Source of the DNA: Myxococcales bacterium 68-20
GTDB taxonomy: Bacteria > Myxococcota_A > Polyangia > Polyangiales > Polyangiaceae
Direction: 5' to 3'
Length of the DNA: 64,000 nt
Assembly: GCA_001899635.1 (NCBI GenBank)
Contig: MKVQ01000034.1
Location: 18,283 to 82,282 of the forward strand
This document shows positions 1 to 7,924 of this stretch, piece after piece. Below the pieces are notes generated by a model. That model searched no databases. It was given only the letters and a program-made list of their open reading frames with translations, and was not told where the DNA came from. Each line of letters starts with the position of its first letter. The stretch's first letter is position 1. The position numbers and the translations under genes are program-made.

Positions 1-31
1 TTCCCGGCCGGCGACATCGCCATCGCAGTGG

Positions 32-1879
32 TCATCGGGGCCTCCCTTCGTGCATGCCGCGATAGTCGACGGCGAATGGATCGCGACCGGCGCCGTGGAG
101 CCTCCAGCCGAGCGCATTCGTGGTTGCGAGCGCCGCCGCTCGTTCGAGGTCGGCTTTGCGTGTGTTCGGAGCCTTGGTGCGAATCAGAAAGCGCAACTTG
201 CCGTTCACGCCGATGACGAGCGTTGCGCCGGTCGGAAACGACATCGCCTCGCCGGACGCGAGCGTCACCGGTGTCATCTGGACGAGCTGAACGACGAGCC
301 CGAACCGCAAGGTCCCGTCCGCCGTCACACGATGACTGCCGTGAAAACCGACCGTGCCGAGATCGCCGGCGGACAGTCGGAGCTCCGCTCGCTTCTCGGC
401 ATCGAGACCGGCAAACCACGCCAGGATCGCGGCACGGAGCTGCTTTTGCGCGGGCACGTCTCGATCGGCCGAGTCTCCGCTCCCGCTCGAGACGACCTCC
501 GGCGCTTGTTGCTTCGAGTCAGAGGCGCGTTCGCCTGACGCGAAGAGATCTGCTTCGTCATCGTCCTCGCGCGTGTCGGAGCGTTGCTGTTGCGCTCCGA
601 TCTGGACGGCCAGGTCGACCCACTTCTGGAACTCGGGCTCGTGATCGCTCCACGCCTCGCGCGGCGGCGAGTCGAGGAGTAGTGCGCTGACGGCGAGCGA
701 GCCGGCGTCCATCGCGAAGATGCCTCGACGGCGACACCCCTCGATGATTGCGGCCCGGAGACCGCTCTCGTCGAGCGGGTTGAGCTCCCAATCCGCGGTC
801 ACCAGGGCGCGGAGGAAGGCGCCGAAGTCGACGTCCGCCGGAGGCAGGTAGTCGAACGCGCGGATGCACATCGTCAGCACCCCCTGCGCCGTCCGAACGC
901 ATTCGGCGGTGAGGCGAGCGACGAGGTCGGGATGGAGCGCGCCCTCGGGGAGGATCCCGCTTCCGCCAGTCGCGATCCGGATCAGATCGGCGGAACGACG
1001 GTCGAACGTCGTTTGAAACCCATCGAAGATGGCCGCGAGGAGGACCTCACCGAGGTCGTGCTCCTCCTCCACGTCCTGAATGCGCTTCGTCGAGCACAGT
1101 GCCGTGCGAAGCGCAGCGCCGCTCCCGAGTCCTTGACCGAACTGCGCGGCAATTTCCGTCAGCCGGGCGCTGTTGGCGAGCTTTCCGCGAGCTTCCTGCA
1201 GCGCTTGCTGGACGAGATCACGAAACGTGAGCCGCTGGAACACCGCGACGATGTCTGCGAAGGCCTCGTGAAACGCACGCACATGCGGGTTGGTCGCGAT
1301 GTTGAAGTGCGGTCGAAGCCGGTCGACGATGGCGTGCGTCACTTCGTGCGCCACGATGTCGTGCGAGAGACACGTGAAGATCGTCTGCCCGGGAAGGTTC
1401 TCTCCCGGCGACTCGTCGCTCGCACGGAAGTATCCGAACAGAACGGCGCGCAGCTTCGGGTGGTAGAAGGCATTCGCTCCGCGGAACGCATGCGGCACGA
1501 GTCGGAGCCGGCGCCGACTCTTGAAGTAGATCATTCGCCCGAGCGCACGATCGAATTGCTCGAGCGTTCGCATCGCCACGGCGTAGACCATCTGCTGGTG
1601 GAACTGCGGGTCCGACTCCGACGGCTCGAGGCCGTGCTGCATCGCGATGTGAGCGCTGTCGAGGTCGACAGGCTCGAGCCAGACCGCCTCCTGGCCGGAC
1701 GTATCGACATCGGCGACCTCGATCCGTCGTCCAAAGAAGCTCGCGTCTCTCCGTTCGAGCTCCTCGAAGCGCAGCTGGACCGTTGCTCTGTGCTCCCCCC
1801 CACGAGCCACCATCGGATCGATCGCGAAGATCCGAAGGTGTCGATACTCCGGGCGCGTCTGCTCGGGCGATCTCCGCAT
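32..1879 (-). CDS. Thermolysin-like (gluzincin) zinc metallopeptidase
   Basis: About 615 aa. The zinc-binding HEVTH lies at residues 178-182, and HEAFADI at 204-210 supplies a Glu about 27 residues later, the arrangement of M4-type gluzincins (two His and one Glu ligand, catalytic Glu179). No signal peptide is visible, so it may be cytoplasmic or exported by another route. The C-terminal third has an acidic Ser/Asp-rich linker and then a separate small domain I do not recognise. I chose the ATG at 1879 because a strong purine-rich ribosome site (GGGGAGAGGG) lies just upstream; an in-frame start at 1945 would add 22 residues. The gene is divergent from the stress-protein gene. The peptidase class is well supported; the substrate is unknown. 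Confidence 0.8.
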   Translation of the reverse strand: MRRSPEQTRPEYRHLRIFAIDPMVARGGEHRATVQLRFEELERRDASFFGRRIEVADVDTSGQEAVWLEPVDLDSAHIAMQHGLEPSESDPQFHQQMVYAVAMRTLEQFDRALGRMIYFKSRRRLRLVPHAFRGANAFYHPKLRAVLFGYFRASDESPGENLPGQTIFTCLSHDIVAHEVTHAIVDRLRPHFNIATNPHVRAFHEAFADIVAVFQRLTFRDLVQQALQEARGKLANSARLTEIAAQFGQGLGSGAALRTALCSTKRIQDVEEEHDLGEVLLAAIFDGFQTTFDRRSADLIRIATGGSGILPEGALHPDLVARLTAECVRTAQGVLTMCIRAFDYLPPADVDFGAFLRALVTADWELNPLDESGLRAAIIEGCRRRGIFAMDAGSLAVSALLLDSPPREAWSDHEPEFQKWVDLAVQIGAQQQRSDTREDDDEADLFASGERASDSKQQAPEVVSSGSGDSADRDVPAQKQLRAAILAWFAGLDAEKRAELRLSAGDLGTVGFHGSHRVTADGTLRFGLVVQLVQMTPVTLASGEAMSFPTGATLVIGVNGKLRFLIRTKAPNTRKADLERAAALATTNALGWRLHGAGRDPFAVDYRGMHEGRPR

Positions 1880-2307
1880 TATCCCTCTCCCCTCGTCCTC
1901 GGCGCTGGCCGCGGAGCGAGCGCCGACATCTTCTCCGGCCACCACGAGCGCGACAAGTGTTCATGCTCCAAGGAGCCGACGTTCCACCGGTCGGGATGGT
2001 CGAGCGCTTGGGGGCCGGCGCCCTGGGATCCGCAACTCGAACGCGATCCCGACATGAACGGCGCAAGCGACTGGCGCCAAAGAGCCCTTCCAAGCTTCAG
2101 CGCCGAAGTTTGCTCGTGCGACTCACAATCGTCACACGACTGAAGTAGTGGTCACCGGGCGAGGCGTCCTACCCGCCCTTCCGACGGGCGCCTCGATCGG
2201 ACGTAGCGGAACCGGTCCCGGGAATCGCGGAGATCGCGGGACGGCGCTTCGCTCGACGACGCAAACGTTGGCTCATGGCGGGCTCGAACGCCAGACAGGA
2301 GGCCCCG
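1880..2307. other. Divergent intergenic region, peptidase / usp
   Basis: No convincing gene is seen in this 428-nt stretch between two divergent genes. It should hold both promoters, but I could not pick a sigma-70 pair. A modest imperfect hairpin (GAGGCG at 2161-2166 pairing with CGCCTC at 2189-2194, with an inner CCCG/CGGG) lies about 115 nt upstream of the usp start. Confidence 0.4.
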
Positions 2308-2757
2308 GTGTCGAACATCCAACATCTTCTGGTCCCGACCGACTTCGGCGAAGCATCCAACGCGGCGATCGAGCTTGCGCTCGCGCTCGCCTCGAAGCTG
2401 GACGCAGAGGTCACCCTCCTGCACGCGACGTGGCTGCCCCCGGTCTACTACTCGACCTACGCCGGAGGGCTCGCCTGGCCGACCGACGAGCTCGAGGGAG
2501 AGGCCAAGAAGGAGCTCGACGAGCTCGTGGCGAAGACTCGAACGCGCTACTCCAAGGTCAACGGGACGCTCGTGGCAGGCGATCCGTGGGAGTGCATCCT
2601 CGCCGCTGCGACGAAGCATGGCGCCGACCTCATCGTGATGGGCACGCACGGCCGCCGTGGGATCCCGCGCGCTCTCCTCGGGAGCGTCGCCGAGAAGGTC
2701 GTCCGCTCGTCCCCCATTCCGGTCCTCACCACCTCCGCTACGAGCACTGCTCAGTAG
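2308..2757 (+). CDS. Universal stress protein, UspA family
   Basis: 149 aa, a single Usp domain of normal length. It starts with the typical first strand (HLLVPTDF) and ends with the ATP-binding signature G-2X-G-9X-G-S (GTHGRRGIPRALLGS), so it should belong to the nucleotide-binding type. Usp proteins are cytoplasmic stress and starvation factors. I chose the GTG at 2308 because AGGAGG at 2297-2302 sits five bases upstream; the in-frame ATG at 2275 would add an atypical 11-residue leader. It converges on the mlaD-like gene with only 35 nt between them. Confidence 0.88.
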   Translation: MSNIQHLLVPTDFGEASNAAIELALALASKLDAEVTLLHATWLPPVYYSTYAGGLAWPTDELEGEAKKELDELVAKTRTRYSKVNGTLVAGDPWECILAAATKHGADLIVMGTHGRRGIPRALLGSVAEKVVRSSPIPVLTTSATSTAQ

Positions 2758-2792
2758 CCGCTCCGCTCGGGAGACGAGCTCGCACCATCTCG

Positions 2793-3758
2793 TCAGCGTG
2801 CCTTCGCCTTCGCGCGGCCCTTGAGGAGCATATCGGGGTCGCGTTCGATCGCCTCCGCGAGCTCGGTGACGGCCTCGGCGGCCTCGCGGATGCCGCGCAT
2901 CGTCGACTCGAGCTCGCGCGTCGTCCGCTTCGTCCCTCGGCCGAGGTCCTCGATCGCTCCGGCAGCGTGAGTTGCTCGAGCGAGCAGGCCGGCGTCTCCA
3001 TCGATCCGATCGAACATGGCGTTCATCCGACCGACCGCCCCGTGGAGGTCGTCGAGCATGCGCGCCGACCGCTCGGGAAGCCCCGCGCGGTCGAGGCCCC
3101 GGACCACGTGGTCGAGCGAATCGAGGACCCGTTCGGCATGCGCGAGCGCCGAGGCGGCCTTATTCGTGACATCGTCCTCTTCCAGCCGCGCCATCATGCG
3201 GTCGAGGCGGGACATCGCCGCCACCACCGCGTCCGTGATCAGCGGGAGCTTCTCGATCGCCTTCATCGCAGCGCCCTCGAGGCTCTTCAGCGTGCTCGGA
3301 GCCGCCGGGATGTAGTTGGCCGGCGGGTGGAACGGGAGCTCGGGCGGCGGGATCACGCGCGGGTCGAAGAAGTCGAGCGACAGGTACTTCACGCCCGTGA
3401 TCCCGATCGAGGCGACCTGCGCGCGGAGATCCATCGGCGATGTCATCCGAGAGGCATTCTCCTCGTGCTCGACGAAGCCGAGCCGCCGAAGCTCCTCGAT
3501 CTCGAGGTCCTCGACGACCTCGATGTGCCGGCGGTCGGGCGCGATGTCGATCGCACTGACGACTCCGACCGTCACGCCTCGGAACTTCACCGGCGCGCCG
3601 ACGTCGAGCCCCTGAACCGACTCGTCGAAGTACGTCCGATACTCGACGGTGTCCGTCCGGAACAGGTGGATGCCGAGCGCGATCCCGAGTGCGACGAGCG
3701 CGACGAGCCCGATGACGACGAAGAGCCCGATCTTGAAGCGGCTGACCGGAGTGGGCAT
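2793..3758 (-). CDS. MlaD/MCE-family lipid-transport substrate-binding protein
   Basis: 321 aa. One N-terminal membrane helix (about residues 9-31) is followed by an MCE domain (about 38-115, with VGAPVKFRGVTVGVV), then a long, mostly helical Ala/Arg/Glu-rich tail. MCE proteins form hexameric rings or tubes that carry phospholipids across the periplasm for an ABC transporter. It is the last gene of a three-gene minus-strand operon (permease, ATPase, MCE); the ATPase stop is 2 nt upstream of this start, and a strong GGGAGGGGG ribosome site lies inside the end of the ATPase gene. No MlaC or MlaA homologue is seen nearby. Transport direction cannot be told from sequence. Confidence 0.87.
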   Translation of the reverse strand: MPTPVSRFKIGLFVVIGLVALVALGIALGIHLFRTDTVEYRTYFDESVQGLDVGAPVKFRGVTVGVVSAIDIAPDRRHIEVVEDLEIEELRRLGFVEHEENASRMTSPMDLRAQVASIGITGVKYLSLDFFDPRVIPPPELPFHPPANYIPAAPSTLKSLEGAAMKAIEKLPLITDAVVAAMSRLDRMMARLEEDDVTNKAASALAHAERVLDSLDHVVRGLDRAGLPERSARMLDDLHGAVGRMNAMFDRIDGDAGLLARATHAAGAIEDLGRGTKRTTRELESTMRGIREAAEAVTELAEAIERDPDMLLKGRAKAKAR

Positions 3759-3760
3759 CC

Positions 3761-4525
3761 CTACCCCCTCCCGCCTCGGGTGAAGAACTCGCGAACGCGT
3801 GGGTCCGTGCTCTCCCGCAGCGCCCGAGGATCACCCTCCGCCACGATCCCGCCTCCTCGGTCGTCGAGGACGATGCAGCGGTCGGCGATCGCGAAGATGC
3901 TCTCGAGCTCGTGGGTCACGACGATGCACGTGAGACCGAGACTCTCGTTGAGCGTCCGGATCAGGTCGTCGATCTCCTTCGCCGTGATCGGATCGAGCCC
4001 CGCCGAGGGCTCGTCGAGGAAGAGCAGCTCCGGATCGAGCGCGAGCGCGCGGGCGAGCGCGGCCCGCCGGACCATCCCGCCGGAGAGCTCCGAGGGTAAC
4101 GTCTCGAACGCCCCTTCGAGGCCGACGAGGGCGAGCTTCGTTCGGGCGATGGCCGCGGCGGCCTTCGGCGGAAGGTCCGTCCATTCGGCGAGCGGCAGCT
4201 CCACGTTCTCGCCGACGGTCATCGAGCCGAACAGCGCTCCGGCCTGGAACATGACCCCGAACGGAGGAAGGCCCGTAGTCAGGTCGACCGGTCCCTGACC
4301 TGCGATGTCGACGTCGCCGGCGATCGGCCGCTCGAGGCCGATGAGGAAGCGAAGAAGCGTCGACTTGCCCGAGCCGCTCCGTCCCAGGATCGCGAAGACC
4401 TCTCCGCGGTCGACGTGAAACGTCAGGTCATGGTGCAGCACCCGGTCTCCCCAGCCGATCGTGAGCCCGCGGACGTCGAGAACACGTTCGCGCTCCGGAG
4501 GCGCCTCTTGCGGAGCGGCGTTCAT
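3761..4525 (-). CDS. MlaF-type lipid ABC transporter ATP-binding protein
   Basis: 254 aa, the usual size. Walker A GRSGSGKST is at about 48-56, the signature LSGGM with the Mla-typical continuation VRRAALARAL is at 147-162, and Walker B LLFLDEP is at 167-173. It is the cytoplasmic ATPase for the neighbouring MCE protein and STAS-MlaE permease. The start codon overlaps the permease stop as ATGA (4522-4525), implying translational coupling. Confidence 0.9.
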   Translation of the reverse strand: MNAAPQEAPPERERVLDVRGLTIGWGDRVLHHDLTFHVDRGEVFAILGRSGSGKSTLLRFLIGLERPIAGDVDIAGQGPVDLTTGLPPFGVMFQAGALFGSMTVGENVELPLAEWTDLPPKAAAAIARTKLALVGLEGAFETLPSELSGGMVRRAALARALALDPELLFLDEPSAGLDPITAKEIDDLIRTLNESLGLTCIVVTHELESIFAIADRCIVLDDRGGGIVAEGDPRALRESTDPRVREFFTRGGRG

Positions 4526-5691
4526 AGTCCCAGCATCCGGAAGGTGAACGTGAACGCCGCGTCGAGGAGGACGAGGGCGAAGAGGCAGGTGACGACCGTC
4601 GTCGTCGTCCGCCGTCCCACGCTCTCGGCGCCGCCGGACGCAGCGAACCCCTGCTGGCACGCGATGAGCGCGATCGCGAGCCCGAACGGCACGCTCTTGA
4701 CCAGCCCTTGCCCGACGTCCCATGGGACCAGGCCCCGGCGCGTCTCGAGGAGATAGGCGCTCGCGGACACGTCCAGGCTCATCACCGCCACTACGAGACC
4801 GCCGGCGATGCCGATCACGTCCGAGACGAGGACGAGGATCGGTAGGACGAGGACGAGCGCGAGCAGACGCGGGACGACGAGCCAGGCGATCGGACGGAGC
4901 CCCATCACACGCAAGGCGTCGACCTCGTCGCTCACCTTCATCGTGCTGATCTCCGCGGCGAACGCGGCCCCCGAACGTCCCGCAACGATGATCGCCGTCA
5001 TCAGCGGCGCGAGCTCGCGCGTGATCGAGATGCCGACGAGGTCGGCGACGTACACGTTGGCACCGAAGCGCTCGAGCTGCCGCGCCGACTGGTACCCCAT
5101 GACGAAGCCGACCAGGAAGGAGATGAGCGAGACGATTGGCAGAGCGTCGAAGCCGGCGCGCTGGACGAGCCAGGGAACCTCCTTCAGGTGCGCGCTCCGG
5201 GGCCGACGAAGGAGGCTCACGAATGCGGAGGCGACCTCTGCGAGGAAGATGACCGCGACGCGCGTCGCAGCTGCCCACCGGACGGCGACGTCACCGATCG
5301 CCTCGATGGGGCCCAGCGCTGGACGCGGAGCGCGGACCGACGCCTCCTCCAGCCCGCCATAGAGCTCGAAGAGCGGGCGCACGTGCTCCGGTGTCGAGAC
5401 GATCCGCGCGTTCACGCCGAGCGCAGCGAGCTCGTCCCGAGCCGCGACGATGAGGGCGATGACGCCGCCGTCGATCCGCTCCACCCCCGAGAGATCGAGC
5501 GCGAGCTCACCGGGCCCCGCCCCTGCGAACGCCGCATGGAGCTCGTCCCAAGCCCGCGCCGCATCCGTCGTCCGGAAGGTCCCCGAAAGGCGCACGCCCC
5601 CCTCCGCTCGCTCGATGGTGAAGCTCGCGGCGGGGTCGCAAGAGGCGCGTTGGCTTGCCCCAGCCGTGTGAGGCGCGGCCGCCGCGGTCAT
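4522..5691 (-). CDS. STAS-MlaE fusion, lipid ABC transporter permease
   Basis: 389 aa in two parts. Residues about 22-120 resemble a STAS domain (LALDLSGVERIDGGVIAL); the rest is a MlaE permease with about five or six hydrophobic helices and the conserved EVPWLVQRAG-like and GRSGAAFAAEI segments. In E. coli the STAS protein MlaB is separate and binds the ATPase; here it is joined to the permease. The usual Ser/Thr after the STAS Asp is Gly (DGG), so phosphorylation control looks unlikely. First gene of the operon with the ATPase and MCE protein. The fusion is, to my knowledge, known in other delta-lineage bacteria. Confidence 0.87.
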   Translation of the reverse strand: MTAAAAPHTAGASQRASCDPAASFTIERAEGGVRLSGTFRTTDAARAWDELHAAFAGAGPGELALDLSGVERIDGGVIALIVAARDELAALGVNARIVSTPEHVRPLFELYGGLEEASVRAPRPALGPIEAIGDVAVRWAAATRVAVIFLAEVASAFVSLLRRPRSAHLKEVPWLVQRAGFDALPIVSLISFLVGFVMGYQSARQLERFGANVYVADLVGISITRELAPLMTAIIVAGRSGAAFAAEISTMKVSDEVDALRVMGLRPIAWLVVPRLLALVLVLPILVLVSDVIGIAGGLVVAVMSLDVSASAYLLETRRGLVPWDVGQGLVKSVPFGLAIALIACQQGFAASGGAESVGRRTTTTVVTCLFALVLLDAAFTFTFRMLGL

Positions 5692-6116
5692 CGCCCGCTA
5701 CGCGATGGGAATCGCTCTCCATCCTCCAGACGCATGGAACACGCACGCATTTGCAAGGCGCACGCCGAACCTCGATTTCGCACGGGAGACGCGCTGACCA
5801 CCGCTGCGCCGGCCCGATCTGCGCCCGGGCCGGGCGACGCCGTGAGGACGACACGCGCAGGGCCAGGGCGCGCGGTGTGCCCATGCGCGCACCGTCATGG
5901 CCGAGGCCATCACGTACGAGCGACGCCGGCCGGACGCAACGACACGGCACGAGCTCGCGCCGCTCGACTCAACGGTACCGTGGACGACGGGGCGACGAAG
6001 CTCGCGCTGCCGCGTTTCGTGACGAGCTCGAGGGATCGACAGCGGCCTCGTACCGCGGACGCATCGGCCGGCGCGTCGCGGCAGACGACATCGGTGCGCC
6101 GCCGCGCGCCGGTCCG
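5692..6116. other. Intergenic stretch with no recognised gene
   Basis: 425 nt upstream of the Mla operon and downstream of the small lipoprotein gene. Open frames here lack protein-like composition. It presumably holds the Mla promoter, but no clear promoter or hairpin was found. Confidence 0.4.
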
Positions 6117-6563
6117 TTACTTCTTCCGGCCGACGAAGCCGGAGGAGAAGTGGCGAACCGTGGCGGACATCTTGCCGCCGTTGGGCTGACCGCCGACGTC
6201 CTTGAAGGTCGGGTCGGCACCGGTCGACCACCACATCGTGCTCGGCTGGCCATTATCGTTGAAGGGCATCGACATCACGACCGGCTCGGCGAAGGTCGTG
6301 CCGCTCGGCCCGCAGGTGAAGACCTTGGAGAGGGCGATGAAGCCCTCCGGCGGCCCAGCGTCGCTCGCCGCAATCGTGATGTCGACCGGAGTCGTGAGCG
6401 CGCCGCGAGGGATCGTGACGGTGGCACCGCCGACCTCGATCGTCGCGCCATCGGGCCCGACCGTCTTCGTGACCGATGAGGCGCTCGCGCCGCCGGCCGG
6501 CTCGGTGTTGTCGCTGCACGAGAGGGCCAAGATGGCGACCGCAAGACAGGGGAGGAAGCGCAT
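6117..6563 (-). CDS. Small ZU5-like lipoprotein
   Basis: 148 aa. It starts with a basic then hydrophobic signal (MRFLPCLAVAILALSC) with a lipobox-like Cys at 16, followed by a Ser/Ala-rich linker. The body reads like a ZU5-type beta domain: VGPDGATIEVGGATVTIPRGALTTPVDITI is shown here only by its parts, namely a glycine-rich strand, then IPRGAL and the TFAEPV motif. Such domains are common in surface proteins of this group. An upstream start at 6605 is possible, but the signal peptide favours the ATG at 6563. Function unknown. Confidence 0.75.
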   Translation of the reverse strand: MRFLPCLAVAILALSCSDNTEPAGGASASSVTKTVGPDGATIEVGGATVTIPRGALTTPVDITIAASDAGPPEGFIALSKVFTCGPSGTTFAEPVVMSMPFNDNGQPSTMWWSTGADPTFKDVGGQPNGGKMSATVRHFSSGFVGRKK

Positions 6564-6622
6564 GGTGAGGCAGCAGCTTACCCGATCGCGAATCGGCCCG
6601 GGCATAGCGGGCGTCGATGGGA

Positions 6623-6655
6623 GCCATACAGCGCAACCCCGTTGCGCTGTATGGC
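6623..6655. repeat. Perfect 15-bp inverted repeat with 3-nt loop
   Basis: The arm GCCATACAGCGCAAC is followed by CCC and then its exact complement GTTGCGCTGTATGGC. It lies between the lysR stop (6736) and the lipoprotein start (6563). There is no T-run in either direction, so it is either an atypical terminator for lysR or an operator or processing hairpin for the lipoprotein gene. Confidence 0.75.
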
Positions 6656-6735
6656 AAAAGGAATGTTGCGAGTGCTCAGATCGGTGGCTTTAGACCGAGC
6701 ACCGCTACGGGCGAGGCGATCCTACCGAACTCGCG

Positions 6736-7695
6736 CTACATCGGCGTGCGCTCGTCGAGCCGTCGGCCGTAGGCCACGAGCGCGTCCTTCGTGTTCATCG
6801 CCGCGCGGGTGCGGTGCATGTCGGCCCGGTAGACGAGCGCGATCGTGTCCGGAAAGAAGGGCAGGCTCGGGTGAAGCCGCACGAGCTTCCCCTCGTGACC
6901 GTATGCGGCGACCCGTCGGGGCAGCAGCGCAGGACCGATGCCGGCGAGAGCCAGGCTCTTCACCATCTCGAGGTCGCCGCAGACCAGCTTCCGCGTCGAG
7001 AGCAAGCTGCTCGCCGCGAGCAGATCGCAGAGCTCCTGGCACTGGAAGACGCGCCCGGCATAGATGAGCGGCCCGGCGAGCAAGCGCTCCCGCGCGGCGG
7101 TCAGCGCGGGATCGGTCGCGTCGATCCAGTAGGCCGGCCCTTCGCCCGTGGGAGTAGGCCGGCGCGACGGCGGCGGGGCTTCCTGCAAGATCACGACGTC
7201 CATCGCGTCGTGAAAGAGCTCCACGATCACGAGGTCGGGGTGGGGATGTGGGTTGACCACGATCCCGAAGTGCGTCCGCCGCTCGATCACGCTGTCTCGA
7301 ACCTGAGCGCTCGTCTCGTTGGAGATGAGAAGGTCGATCTTCGGGTGCTCCCGGAAGAAGCGCGCCATGAAGTCGGGGAGGAAGTAGGCGCCGAGTGACT
7401 CGTGGCAGCCGAGGACGAAAGAGCCTTCGTCGTCGCGCTCGAGTCCCTTTATCCGCTGCTCGGCGCGCTCGAGGAGGTCGAACACCCCCTGAGCGTGCTT
7501 GAGGAGCTCCTCGCCGGTGGTCGTGAGGCGCACGCCGCTCCGCTCGCGGACGAAGAGCTGCGTAGCCAGCTCCTCCTCGAGGTGCTGCATCGCTACCGTC
7601 AGCGTCGGCTGGCTGACGTGGAGCGCTTTCGCGGCGGCCGTCATCGAGCCGCTGCGTGCGATGGCGGCGAAGTAGCGCAGGTCACGGAGATCCAC
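6736..7695 (-). CDS. LysR-family transcriptional regulator
   Basis: 319 aa. The N-terminal winged helix is clear (residues 1-62: RYFAAIARSGSMTAAAKAL, then the recognition-helix region SQPTLTVAMQHLEEEL), followed by a periplasmic-binding-like effector domain of normal length (about 90-300). Starts at GTG with GGAGG just upstream. No divergent target gene is adjacent; the next genes on both sides are on the same strand. A short ATGCAT palindrome lies upstream. The effector cannot be inferred. Confidence 0.9.
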   Translation of the reverse strand: MDLRDLRYFAAIARSGSMTAAAKALHVSQPTLTVAMQHLEEELATQLFVRERSGVRLTTTGEELLKHAQGVFDLLERAEQRIKGLERDDEGSFVLGCHESLGAYFLPDFMARFFREHPKIDLLISNETSAQVRDSVIERRTHFGIVVNPHPHPDLVIVELFHDAMDVVILQEAPPPSRRPTPTGEGPAYWIDATDPALTAARERLLAGPLIYAGRVFQCQELCDLLAASSLLSTRKLVCGDLEMVKSLALAGIGPALLPRRVAAYGHEGKLVRLHPSLPFFPDTIALVYRADMHRTRAAMNTKDALVAYGRRLDERTPM

Positions 7696-7732
7696 GGACC
7701 TCCATTCCTATCATGCGCCGTCTCCAAACCCC

Positions 7733-7749
7733 ATGCATCGCTCATGCAT
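7733..7749. promoter_or_regulatory. Possible operator upstream of lysR (paired ATGCAT)
   Basis: ATGCAT-N5-ATGCAT forms a 17-nt palindrome 38-54 nt upstream of the LysR start, where autoregulatory boxes usually lie. It does not fit the strict T-N11-A pattern. This is inference from position and symmetry only. Confidence 0.35.
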
Positions 7750-7924
7750 CCACCCCAGGGTCCGGCCAGGAGGCGCGACCTCGCGCTCGCGAGCATCACG
7801 TCGGGCGGACGAGCGGACAGGCCCTCGCTGCCCCGAGAACGGTGAGCAGCGAGGGCGCTTGGCCTAGACGACGTCGGTGGAGAGCGTGGCGCGAACGAAG
7901 CGCAAACGACGCGGATGCTGGGCG

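Noticed and set aside
2148..4298. Long plus-strand open frame (716 codons) over the Mla genes
   Set aside because: It is Arg/Pro-rich shadow sequence opposite the clear MlaD and MlaF genes; GC-rich codon bias leaves such frames open.
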